Positions 1-5,054 of a stretch of DNA of 5,054 nt are shown here, in pieces (within the stretch, counting starts at the first letter, position 1; the number at the start of each line of letters is the position of its first letter). A program made the translations under genes and the position numbers. The stretch comes from an uncultured Pseudomonadota bacterium (GTDB lineage Bacteria > Lernaellota > Lernaellaia > Lernaellales > Lernaellaceae). The stretch covers positions 1-5,054 of the forward strand of contig CALBTQ010000335.1 in the NCBI GenBank assembly GCA_937967875.1. The letters are read 5' to 3'. The notes beneath the pieces were generated by a model that was given only the letters and a program-made list of their open reading frames with translations, did no database searches and had not been told where the DNA came from.

Positions 1-16
1 TGTGCTCTTCCGATCT
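1..16. other. Untrimmed Illumina TruSeq adapter (Read 2 side)
   Basis: The first 16 bases, TGTGCTCTTCCGATCT, are identical to the 3' end of the TruSeq Read 2 (P7-side) adapter. The reverse complement begins AGATCGGAAGAGCACA, which is what a read shows when it runs through a short insert. This is not genomic DNA. Real sequence begins at about base 17, and the minus-strand reading frame that reaches this point is cut by the artefact. Confidence 0.97.
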
Positions 17-1545
17 GCGAAGTCGAACGACGAACTGACCAGCCACGACTTGCTGTTCTCGGCGTAGATGCCCACAAACTTCGGGCTGATCAGGCCGTGC
101 GCGTAGCTGGTCATCAGACCGCCGGCATACAACGTGCTGAACTCGGACGATTTGCTCGAGTCGTAGCCGGGAATGTCAACGATGTAGAAATTCTTGTTTT
201 CCTTTTTCTCGCCGTTGAGCTCCTCGTCGATGTACGGCCCGCCGGGGATGATCGTTTGGATGACCTGGGCCTGCACGATGATCGAGCTGGTCGGATTGAG
301 GAAGCGGATCTGATTGGCCCGCAACAGCGAAACGCCCCAGTTGTAGGTGTCGCGCTCTTCCTGGTGGAAAAAGGCGCGCTGCCAGCCGAGACGGTCCGGC
401 GAGTCCTTCCAGCCGTCGCCGCCGTCGGGCGCCTTGCCCGGCCGCAGGTGCGAGCTGACCGGATACAACGCGTCGGGCAGATACGTGCCCTCGAAGCGGA
501 TCACCGTGCTGATCGGCCGCGGCGTGTTCAACTCCATCGACGCGCCGTAGGTGTCCTGCCGCGGAAATTCCAGAAAGACCTCGGCCTCGTTGTAACCTTC
601 CTCGTTGGTCGCCTTGTTCTGTTCCACGTACTTGGGCACCGGCGGCGTCAACTGATGGCCGTGGTAATAAACCAACGTGTAGGTGAACGGACCGAAAAAT
701 TCCTTCCACCGCACGCCCCAGCGCGTGTTTTCCAGATTCTTGTCCGGGTACAGGCACTTTTTATTGACGATGCGCAGCGACGAAACATAGTCGTTTTTGC
801 TCGCCACCGGCAGGCCCCATGCGCCGACGAAGGTCAGCGGCACGTTGACCGTATCTTCCGGATCGTCGATCAGCGGAATGAAGACCGCCTCGATGCTCGC
901 GTTGATCGCCGCGATGTCGAACAGCGTCTTGGCCGTCCACAACGGCACGCGCTGATCTTCGTAGTCCTCGAACACGCCCAGGTGCCAGGTCGAGTCGATC
1001 GGGTTGATCACGTCCAGCAACCGCGCGTTGGCCGATTCGCCCCAGGCCACCTGTTGGCGACCGACGCGCCAGCTCCACCAATCGGTGGGATAGATGTCCA
1101 GATACAGCTCGCGGAAATCGGCTTCCTGATAATACCGGTCCGCCACGCGATTGCGTTTTTCGCGCTGATCGGCCGGGTCGTAATTGAAGTTCGTGTCGGC
1201 GTACATATCGGGCACCTGCGCGAAATTGTCGGCCAGCAGGCTCGACGAACGTACGCCGCGGAACAAGGTATAAAGCGTCACCTGACCGATCGGCGTCCAG
1301 GTGGCTTCCAACTGCAATGTGTTGCGGAACATCGACGGCTGTCCCCAATGACCGCCGTGCTCCTTGGGAAATCCTTCGTCGTCGTGCTTGTTCTCGTAAA
1401 ACGAAGTGAAGATGCCGCCCTGCATCTGCAGAAAACCGTTTAACGTAAACGGACTGGCCTCTTCCTCATCTTGCGCCCAAACGAGTCCCCCGCTGAGCAA
1501 CAACACGCAAAGCGCCGCGATAAAGATAAACCGTCTACCTGCCAT
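17..1545 (-). CDS. DUF1302-type outer-membrane beta-barrel protein, C-terminus missing
   Basis: About 509 codons are open from ATG at 1545 to the adapter junction with no stop seen, so the C-terminal end is absent. Residues 1-24 form a Sec signal peptide (RR at 4-5, hydrophobic core 6-22, likely cleavage VWA|QD), followed by an acidic DEEE and a mature region rich in alternating aromatic and polar residues, as in a beta-barrel. The best family marks are WRVGRQQVAWGES (159-171) and LLDVINPID (176-184). These match the G-[RK]-Q-x-x-x-WGE and D-V-I-N-P-x-D signatures I associate with DUF1302 proteins. The start is fixed by AAGGAG at 1552-1557, six bases before ATG. DUF1302 proteins are outer-membrane proteins of uncertain substrate, commonly encoded beside DUF1329 genes and RND/MMPL transporters. 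Here the gene is third in a minus-strand unit behind two acidic lipoproteins, while the DUF1329 gene is divergent. Another porin or alginate-export-like barrel family is the main alternative. Confidence 0.83.
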
Positions 1546-1559
1546 TTGGTGCTCCTTAC

Positions 1560-1605
1560 AGCCTTGTCGGAACCAAGCTGATAATGACGGGAGCGAGACA
1601 AGGCT
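1560..1605 (-). promoter_or_regulatory. Loop-complementary element next to the DUF1302 ribosome binding site
   Basis: AGCCTTGTC at 1560-1568 is the exact reverse complement of GACAAGGCT at 1597-1605. The second copy covers the loop of the 1586-1615 hairpin plus part of its stem. In minus-strand RNA the loop CCUUGU can therefore pair with ACAAGG at 1567-1562 (an H-type pseudoknot), or the full 9-bp helix can form by opening the base of the loop. The downstream partner ends two bases before the AAGGAG at 1557-1552. This geometry could influence ribosome access, but that role is inferred from pairing alone. Confidence 0.35.
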
Positions 1606-1615
1606 CGCCCCCGTC
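1586..1615 (-). other. Intercistronic stem-loop upstream of the DUF1302 gene
   Basis: Read as minus-strand RNA, GACGGGGGCGAG (1615-1604) pairs with CTCGCUCCCGUC (1597-1586). The 12-bp stem has one G-U wobble, and the loop is CCUUGU. On the plus strand the same position is an A-C mismatch, so the structure suits minus-strand RNA better. It lies 33 bases past the stop of the second lipoprotein and about 28 bases before the Shine-Dalgarno of the DUF1302 gene. What follows is AUUAUCAG rather than a U-tract, so it is not a textbook intrinsic terminator. It may stabilise an mRNA end, act as a weak terminator, or modulate barrel expression. Confidence 0.6.
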
Positions 1616-1648
1616 GCGTTCTTCAGGTGAGATGGTTCGGTCGGCCGA

Positions 1649-2533
1649 TCATTCGGCGTCGCACCCGGGTTTTTCCGGGAAGTCGGTCTTGTTGAAATAG
1701 ATGCTCGCGATGTTCACGCTGTTGGCCACCACCTTGGGCAACGTGACCGAGACTTCATCGTCGTCCACGGTGGCCGTGATCGTATACGGCCCGCCCGGAT
1801 CGACGTTGAGCGCCACGAACTTGCCGTCGAGCGGATTGGTGCCTTCGTCATCGCGCCCGCCGAACGGAATCCCCAGGTTGTTCATGTAGTGGATTTCTTC
1901 CTGCGCCGGATCCATCGTGATCATCGCGCAGCCGATCGGCTCTTCGTCGGTCGGATCGCCCCAATAGACCGCGCCCGCAGCGTGGCCCTTGGTGTCGTCG
2001 ATCGAAACGCCCGGCAGCAGCAGCGCCATCGCCTCCACGATGTCCTCGTTGATGCCGTAGAAGTCCTCGTTGGTCACCCCGATGTTGAAGTGGTACTGGT
2101 AGGTGTCCATGTACCCTTCGAAGGCTACTTTCACGCCGATGGTCGCCAACTCGTAAGCGGTCGGCACATCCAGAATGATGTAGGCGGTCTCCGGATCCGA
2201 GAAGCCCGAAACCCCCAGCAGATCGCCGGATTCGTCGTCGACCAGGTTGACTTCCGCGCCCTTGAGCAGCGCGAGGCTCTTGTTGTCCTTGGTCGTGCCG
2301 CCGAGTTTACCGGGTTCGATCACGTCGTCGTCGCCCGTATCGTTATCGTCGTCATCGTCGTCGAGCACGTCGTCGTCGCTTGTGTCGTCGTCGCCCGTAT
2401 CGTCATCATCGCCTTCGTCGTTGTCGTCGTTGTCGTCGTCGTCATCGTCGTCGCACGCCATGTTGATGCCGATGGTCATCGCCAATGCGGCCATCAACAG
2501 CAACAGCAGCCAGAATTTATTGATCTTCGACAT
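1649..2533 (-). CDS. Asp-rich lipoprotein, Cpd-regulatory-like fold (paralogue 2)
   Basis: This is a 294-residue predicted lipoprotein of unknown function. Residues 1-26 are a lipoprotein signal peptide (MSKINKFW, then a Leu/Ala/Met core) ending in a loose lipobox, NMA-C27. From 28 to 70, 30 of 43 residues are Asp, broken by Asn, Gly, Thr and Ser. The globular part (about 80-294) begins with a pattern typical of carboxypeptidase-regulatory-like beta-sandwiches (GAEVNLVDDESG at 92-103, FEGYMDT at 138-144). It continues with AGAVYWGDPTDEEPIGCA (186-203) and FVALNVD (239-245). It aligns along its length with the product at 2607-3434, so the two are tandem paralogues. Cys202 and Cys291 have counterparts there and could form a disulfide. 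ATG at 2533 is preferred to the ATG five codons upstream because GGAGG at 2538-2542 serves it and the signal peptide then starts normally. CDD after the lipobox would be an inner-membrane retention signal under the E. coli Lol rule, which may not apply here. Confidence 0.85.
   Translation of the reverse strand: MSKINKFWLLLLLMAALAMTIGINMACDDDDDDDNDDNDEGDDDDTGDDDTSDDDVLDDDDDDNDTGDDDVIEPGKLGGTTKDNKSLALLKGAEVNLVDDESGDLLGVSGFSDPETAYIILDVPTAYELATIGVKVAFEGYMDTYQYHFNIGVTNEDFYGINEDIVEAMALLLPGVSIDDTKGHAAGAVYWGDPTDEEPIGCAMITMDPAQEEIHYMNNLGIPFGGRDDEGTNPLDGKFVALNVDPGGPYTITATVDDDEVSVTLPKVVANSVNIASIYFNKTDFPEKPGCDAE
2324..2452 (-). repeat. GAY trinucleotide tract encoding a poly-Asp linker
   Basis: Codons 28-70 of the second lipoprotein are almost all GAC/GAT, with AAC, GGC and ACG codons interspersed. 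On the plus strand this appears as GTCGTC/ATCGTC repeats. It encodes a strongly acidic, probably disordered spacer directly after the acylated cysteine. Such tracts are prone to slippage and assembly error, so the exact length should be treated with caution. Confidence 0.9.
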
Positions 2534-2537
2534 GTTC

Positions 2538-2542
2538 CCTCC
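2538..2542 (-). promoter_or_regulatory. Shine-Dalgarno deciding the start of the second lipoprotein
   Basis: Minus-strand GGAGG, within AGGGAGGG at 2544-2537, sits four bases upstream of the ATG at 2533. The alternative ATG at 2548 is preceded by AAAAACAATGA, with no ribosome binding site, and would add MQGGN before the normal lipoprotein signal peptide. The shorter protein is therefore chosen. Confidence 0.75.
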
Positions 2543-2565
2543 CTGCATTCATTGTTTTTGACGAC

Positions 2566-2594
2566 CGGCGCGAATTTCCTGCAAATTCGCGCCG
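2566..2594 (-). other. Perfect 12-bp inverted repeat between the two lipoprotein genes
   Basis: CGGCGCGAATTT (2566-2577) and AAATTCGCGCCG (2583-2594) are exact reverse complements separated by the five-base loop CCTGC. Two further pairs form beyond one mismatch (2563-2564 with 2596-2597). It starts about 12 bases after the stop of the first lipoprotein and ends 32 bases before the start of the second. On the minus strand it is followed by GTCGTCAAAAAC, which has no U-tract, so efficient intrinsic termination is not expected. An mRNA processing or stabilising element, or a weak attenuator that lowers expression of downstream genes, would fit. Confidence 0.7.
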
Positions 2595-2606
2595 ATCCTT
2601 GTTCAT

Positions 2607-3434
2607 TTATTCGGTGCACCAGCTCAATTGCGGATTATCGTCGTAATCGTCGAACGGGAAATAGATGTTCGTGATCACCACCGTATTGGCGAAAAGCCGC
2701 GGGCAGGTGACCGACTCGGACGCGTCGCCGGAAGTGGCGGTGAACGTCGCCTCGCCCAAATCCATGTTCAACGCAACAAAATAACCGTTTTCAGGGTTGA
2801 TCCCCTGGCCGTTGGCCGGCGAACCGGGCGTGGTGATCTCCCGGTCGCGCGTGGGCAGCAGGCTCAGGTTGAAATAGAACACCTCGTCGACCGGCGGGTC
2901 GGCGGTGACTTCGGCGCACCCGACCGGATTTTCATCCAGCGGATTGCCCCAGTACACGCCGCCGGCGCCCAGGGCCTTGGTGGTGTCCAGGGTTACGCCC
3001 AACGTGCCGACCACGATGTCGCGCGTGTCGTGCGCCACGACCAGGAACTCCTCTTCGGTCGCGCCGACATCGAAGTTGTACTGAACCGTATCCATGTAAT
3101 CGTCGCGCGAGCAGCGAATCGCCACCTGCGTTACACCCTCAGGGAAGCCGGACAGCGTCACCCAACCGTCGTCGGGCGAGGTGACCTGAATGGCCGGATC
3201 GAAAGGTTCGCCGGTGACGTTGTCCAGCGCTTCGACCAACACGCCCTGCAAAGCCAGATTCTGGTTTTGGAAATCGACCACATGAGCTCTTAACGAATCC
3301 GCGCCGCCGTCGTCGTCGTCGTCGCCGCTATCGTCGTTATCGTCGTCGTCATCGTCCCCGCACCCGATCATGATGACCAGACCCAAGGCCACACTAAGGG
3401 CCATCAGCAGGGCCAAGAAGACATACTTTCGCAT
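2607..3434 (-). CDS. Asp-rich lipoprotein, Cpd-regulatory-like fold (paralogue 1)
   Basis: This is a 275-residue predicted lipoprotein of unknown function and the first gene of the minus-strand unit. The signal peptide (MRKY, hydrophobic core 5-23) ends at the lipobox MIG-C25. It is followed by Gly26 and a short acidic tract in which 13 of residues 27-42 are Asp. The N-terminal globular region (about 48-116) resembles carboxypeptidase-regulatory-like beta-sandwich domains: LQGVLVEALDNVTG (62-75), then SPDDGWVTLSGFPEG (86-100) and DYMDT (112-116). The C-terminal part has AGGVYWGNPLDENPVGCA (157-174), NPENGYFVALNMD (213-225) and FANTVVITNIYF (248-259). All of these have counterparts in the downstream lipoprotein. 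Cys173 and Cys273 are shared; Cys108 and Cys244 occur only here. ATG at 3434 is supported by AGGAGG at 3440-3445, five bases away. Gly at +2 would allow outer-membrane sorting under the E. coli rule. A surface-exposed or periplasmic binding role is possible but unproven. Confidence 0.87.
   Translation of the reverse strand: MRKYVFLALLMALSVALGLVIMIGCGDDDDDDNDDSGDDDDDGGADSLRAHVVDFQNQNLALQGVLVEALDNVTGEPFDPAIQVTSPDDGWVTLSGFPEGVTQVAIRCSRDDYMDTVQYNFDVGATEEEFLVVAHDTRDIVVGTLGVTLDTTKALGAGGVYWGNPLDENPVGCAEVTADPPVDEVFYFNLSLLPTRDREITTPGSPANGQGINPENGYFVALNMDLGEATFTATSGDASESVTCPRLFANTVVITNIYFPFDDYDDNPQLSWCTE
3309..3356 (-). repeat. GAY trinucleotide tract encoding a short poly-Asp linker
   Basis: Codons 27-42 of the first lipoprotein are 13 Asp codons plus one each of Asn, Ser and Gly. 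The tract sits in the same place as the longer one in its paralogue but is about a third of the length. Linker length is thus the clearest difference between the two copies. Confidence 0.88.
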
Positions 3435-3496
3435 CTCCGCCTCCTGTAAAGTTATCGAAAATATTCGAATTGTGAACTACTCCTACAAGCAGATTC

Positions 3497-3525
3497 AGAT
3501 TAGAATCGACACCGGTAAATGTCAA
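3497..3525 (-). promoter_or_regulatory. Sigma70-type promoter for the lipoprotein-DUF1302 unit
   Basis: The minus strand reads TTGACA at 3525-3520, a perfect -35 hexamer. After a 17-base spacer comes TAATCT (3502-3497). An overlapping alternative -10, TCTAAT (3504-3499), matches five of six consensus bases but at 15-base spacing. Transcription would start near 3490, giving a leader of about 55 bases before the ATG at 3434. This is the best promoter in the window and faces the gene with the strongest Shine-Dalgarno. Confidence 0.6.
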
Positions 3526-3629
3526 GCATTCATAATCCAATCGCAGATAATTTAAATTGTACTTTAATTAGTTAGCCTTTAATGCTAAACTCGCCTTATT
3601 TCGTAATGTTATGTTCTTTTATGGATAAA

Positions 3630-3657
3630 TTGGGAGCAAGCGAAGCATTTTTATAGA
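3630..3657 (+). promoter_or_regulatory. Weak promoter candidate for the DUF1329 gene
   Basis: TTGGGA (3630-3635) and TATAGA (3652-3657) each match four of six sigma70 consensus bases, with a 16-base spacer. Transcription would begin near 3664, leaving a leader of about 100 bases. In an AT-rich region such matches arise easily by chance, so this is only a candidate. Confidence 0.3.
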
Positions 3658-3670
3658 TAAGACAATTAAA

Positions 3671-3683
3671 ATATTCGGAATAT
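3671..3683. promoter_or_regulatory. Operator-like dyad ATATTC-G-GAATAT, with a related copy at 3458
   Basis: ATATTC and GAATAT form a perfect 6-bp dyad around a central G, just downstream of the weak plus-strand promoter candidate. The ten bases AAAATATTCG at 3668-3677 recur exactly at 3458-3467, just inside the lipoprotein leader. GAACT follows at 3684-3688 and again at 3474-3478. The second copy also has its own short dyad, TCGAA-AATA-TTCGA (3455-3468). A pair of sites flanking the promoters could bind one regulator for both units. AT-rich composition makes chance similarity a real alternative. Confidence 0.3.
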
Positions 3684-3752
3684 GAACTTTTCAGAACGTT
3701 GTTTAGTCATGATTCTCACAAGGGTTTTTCGGGTCGGAAACATACTTTTCAC

Positions 3753-3758
3753 AGGAAG
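3753..3758 (+). promoter_or_regulatory. Shine-Dalgarno deciding the DUF1329 start
   Basis: AGGAAG at 3753-3758 lies just upstream of ATG at 3763. Two in-frame upstream ATGs (3682 and 3709) lack a purine-rich site. They would add 27 or 18 residues, including several charged and polar ones, ahead of the signal peptide, so 3763 is preferred. Confidence 0.65.
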
Positions 3759-3762
3759 CATA

Positions 3763-5010
3763 ATGAGGAATATCCAAGTTGGAACAATTGTTCTTCTCGT
3801 GTCGGCTTTGCTGGCGATTCTACCCCTGATCGCCGTCGCCCTGCCTGCGGAAGCGCCGCCGCTGACTCGGGCCGATTGGGGGAGAAACGTCGGCTTCGCC
3901 CCGGCCCTGTCCGTCCCCGGATACACGCCGGGCATGGTCATCAACCGCGGCAACGTCGATCAATTCCTCGAAATCGTGCCCGAAGCCGCCGTTACGCTGG
4001 TGAAAAAGTCGGGCATGTCCATCGCCACCGCCGATTATCGCCCCTACGCGCCCAGCGACGGCTACATCGCGGTCACTAACGCTCATCGCGGGCAGGCACA
4101 TCTGGTGGAAATCGGCGATGCAATCAAGGAGCGCGAAATCGAAGGCTACCAGGGCGGCATGCCCTTTCCCGCTCCGGCCAACGGGCGCGAAATCGCCTGG
4201 AACTACACCCTCGCCTACTCCGGCGACGACAGCGAAAGCGTCTTCGCGGTCTATTGGATCAGCGGCAAGCGCGGCGTGGAACGCTCGGAAGTCTGGCGCA
4301 CGTCGACGATCCACCGCGCCAAGTTCCGCACCGACATTCCGCCGCTGCCGGCCATCCCCAGCCTGGTCGACAAAGGCGTTATCGTCGCCACATTGACCTC
4401 CGCCCTGCAACCGCTGGATAAAAAAGGCTTTTCCTCGCTCTACTTCGGCTACCTCGAGCCGAAAGAGCCCGAAGGCTGGCTCTACCTGCCCACGCAACGG
4501 CGTTCGATACGCTTGACCTTCGGCCTGCGCGGCGAATCCTGGAACAACACCGATCTTCTCTATGAAGACGTGCGCGGCTACACCGGCAGCCCGGAGTGGA
4601 TGAACTGGAAACTCGTCAAGAAGACCACCATGCTCGCGCCGATGCACGCCGGCGTGACCATCGGCAAGGGCAACGAGGGCGCCGCCTTCGACCTGCAAAA
4701 TGCGCCGCACTGGAATCCGCAAATGAAATGGGAGCTGCGCCCGACTTACATCGTCGAAGCCACGCCCAAGTTCCCCGATTACCCCTACTCGCGCATGGTC
4801 TTCACCATCGACGCCGAATCCTCGTATATCCTGACCAAAACCGCATACGACCGCAAAGGAATGCTCTGGAAGGTTTTACTCAACGCCGCCAACGAATCGG
4901 CCGACCCGACGCGCCTGCCCCCGTCGGTCGCCCTGTCGCTGGTGGTGGATATCCAAAGCGAGCACGCCACCGCTTTCTTCTGGCACTCGCAAAAACAGAA
5001 CATCGGCCTC
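3763..5010 (+). CDS. DUF1329 periplasmic/envelope protein, C-terminus missing
   Basis: 416 codons are open from ATG at 3763 to the adapter junction, with no stop. DUF1329 proteins are usually around 450 residues, so a few dozen C-terminal residues are probably lost. Residues 1-26 or 1-31 are a Sec signal peptide (MRNIQ, long Leu/Val/Ala/Ile core, cleavage near AVA|LP or AEA|PP). There is no lipobox cysteine, so a soluble periplasmic product is expected. The family is recognised from the central block WLYLPTQRRSIRL (239-251), followed by LLYEDVRGYTGSPE (265-278) and MNWKLVKKTTM (280-290). These correspond to the DUF1329 pattern of W-x-Y-x-P-x-x-R-R, then a G-S-P and W-K-L-V-x-K-K segment. DUF1329 function is not established; family members are often encoded next to DUF1302 barrels and RND/MMPL exporters. 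This gene is divergent from the unit that encodes the DUF1302 protein. Translating through the adapter would add the spurious tail RSEERRVGKECRSR, which must be removed. Confidence 0.88.
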
Positions 5011-5054
5011 AGATCGGAAGAGCGTCGTGTAGGGAAAGAGTGTAGATCTCGGTG
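5011..5054. other. Untrimmed Illumina TruSeq adapter (Read 1/P5 side)
   Basis: The last 44 bases begin AGATCGGAAGAGCGTCGTG and continue through the reverse complement of the TruSeq Read 1 and P5 adapter, ending in GATCTCGGTG. They are not genomic. The frame of the DUF1329 gene runs into them without a stop, and another plus-strand frame yields the familiar adapter peptide IGRASCRERV. Real sequence ends at about base 5010. Confidence 0.99.

Larger units (their letters stand above)
3435..3762. other. AT-rich divergent intergenic region
   Basis: These 328 bases separate the start of the minus-strand lipoprotein unit from the DUF1329 start. A hand count of 3441-3760 gives about 33% G+C (107 of 320), well below the flanking genes. 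It holds promoter candidates for both directions, two related dyad-containing motifs and a short imperfect hairpin (AGTTAGC at 3570-3576 with GCTAAACT at 3584-3591, one-base bulge). I see no RNA gene, no riboswitch consensus and no convincing small coding sequence with a ribosome binding site. Confidence 0.85.

Noticed and set aside
176..1348. Two minus-strand frames (176-757 and 761-1348) that look like consecutive genes
   Set aside because: They are out-of-frame readings of the DUF1302 gene on the same strand, Arg/Gly-rich and without motifs. They do not show that the gene is broken, because the DUF1302 frame is continuous from 1545 to 17.
97..1443. A 448-codon open frame on the plus strand across the left third of the window
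   Set aside because: It lies antisense to the DUF1302 frame, its protein is rich in Arg/Val/His with no recognisable motif, and it has no convincing ribosome binding site. The minus strand has a signal peptide, a Shine-Dalgarno and family motifs.
1586..1615. Rho-independent terminator after the second lipoprotein
   Set aside because: The stem is strong, but AUUAUCAG instead of a U-run follows on the minus strand and the next gene has its own good Shine-Dalgarno nearby, so it is listed as a stem-loop only.
2324..2452. Possible CRISPR array or other designed repeat in the GTCGTC-rich stretch
   Set aside because: There are no fixed-length repeats separated by unique spacers. It is a codon-level trinucleotide tract within an open reading frame.
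2324..2452. Classical Ca2+-binding repeats (thrombospondin type 3, dockerin or EF-hand type)
   Set aside because: The Asp runs do not keep the DxDxDG spacing those folds need. Loose cation binding by an acidic linker remains possible.
2247..2561. Plus-strand serine-rich 104-codon frame
   Set aside because: The poly-Ser is another frame of the same trinucleotide tract. There is no ribosome binding site or homology signal.
2566..2594. Rho-independent terminator after the first lipoprotein
   Set aside because: The minus strand continues GTCGTCAAAAAC with no U-tract. The plus side is slightly T-rich, but no plus-strand gene ends there.
1889..2674. Plus-strand frame with a valine-rich hydrophobic stretch resembling a membrane segment
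   Set aside because: The valine run is the antisense reading of the GAY (Asp) codon tract. The frame crosses two real genes and their gap.
3682..3762. Longer DUF1329 protein starting at ATG 3682 or 3709
   Set aside because: Both are in frame but lack a ribosome binding site and would put a charged, non-signal-like extension before the hydrophobic core.
3820..4722. Minus-strand 300-codon frame at the right
   Set aside because: It is antisense to the DUF1329 gene and shows only high-GC shadow composition. The plus strand carries the signal peptide and DUF1329 motifs.
4596..5045. Plus-strand 149-codon frame ending near the right edge
   Set aside because: It is out of frame with DUF1329, and its stop lies inside adapter sequence; its last residues are the known adapter peptide IGRASCRERV.

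Overview
The window is a 4,994-base bacterial insert (17-5010) flanked on both sides by untrimmed Illumina TruSeq adapter sequence (1-16 and 5011-5054). Both ends are therefore library or assembly artefacts, and the two outermost genes are cut by them rather than by biology. The coding DNA is fairly GC-rich. The one long intergenic stretch is AT-rich, at about 33% G+C by hand count. The gene types (a DUF1302 outer-membrane barrel, a DUF1329 periplasmic protein, and lipoproteins with a poly-aspartate stretch directly after the acylated cysteine) indicate a Gram-negative, diderm bacterium. An uncultured deltaproteobacterial-type lineage (Myxococcota, Desulfobacterota or a neighbouring phylum) would fit, but this is a weak inference and the window has no taxonomic marker.

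There are four protein-coding genes in two divergent units. On the minus strand, reading right to left from a shared AT-rich intergenic region, are an Asp-rich lipoprotein (2607-3434), a second Asp-rich lipoprotein that is its diverged paralogue (1649-2533), and a DUF1302-type outer-membrane beta-barrel protein (17-1545, 3' end missing). The gaps between them are 73 and 103 bases, and each holds a strong stem-loop without a good U-tract. They look like one transcription unit with structured intercistronic RNA. On the plus strand, a DUF1329 protein (3763-5010, 3' end missing) runs the other way. The divergent region 3435-3762 contains a convincing sigma70-type promoter for the minus-strand unit, a weaker candidate for DUF1329, and a repeated AT-rich motif with dyad symmetry that could bind a regulator.

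DUF1302 and DUF1329 proteins are a known genomic pair in Proteobacteria, often found near RND/MMPL-type exporters and usually adjacent in the same direction. Here they are divergent, with their starts 2.2 kb apart and two paralogous acidic lipoproteins between them. The simplest reading is an envelope module: a barrel in the outer membrane, a periplasmic partner, and two lipid-anchored proteins with a Cpd-regulatory-like (Ig-type) fold. The function of the module, and any role for the lipoproteins in it, is inference. Neither outermost gene appears as a closed reading frame, because both run off the insert into adapter.
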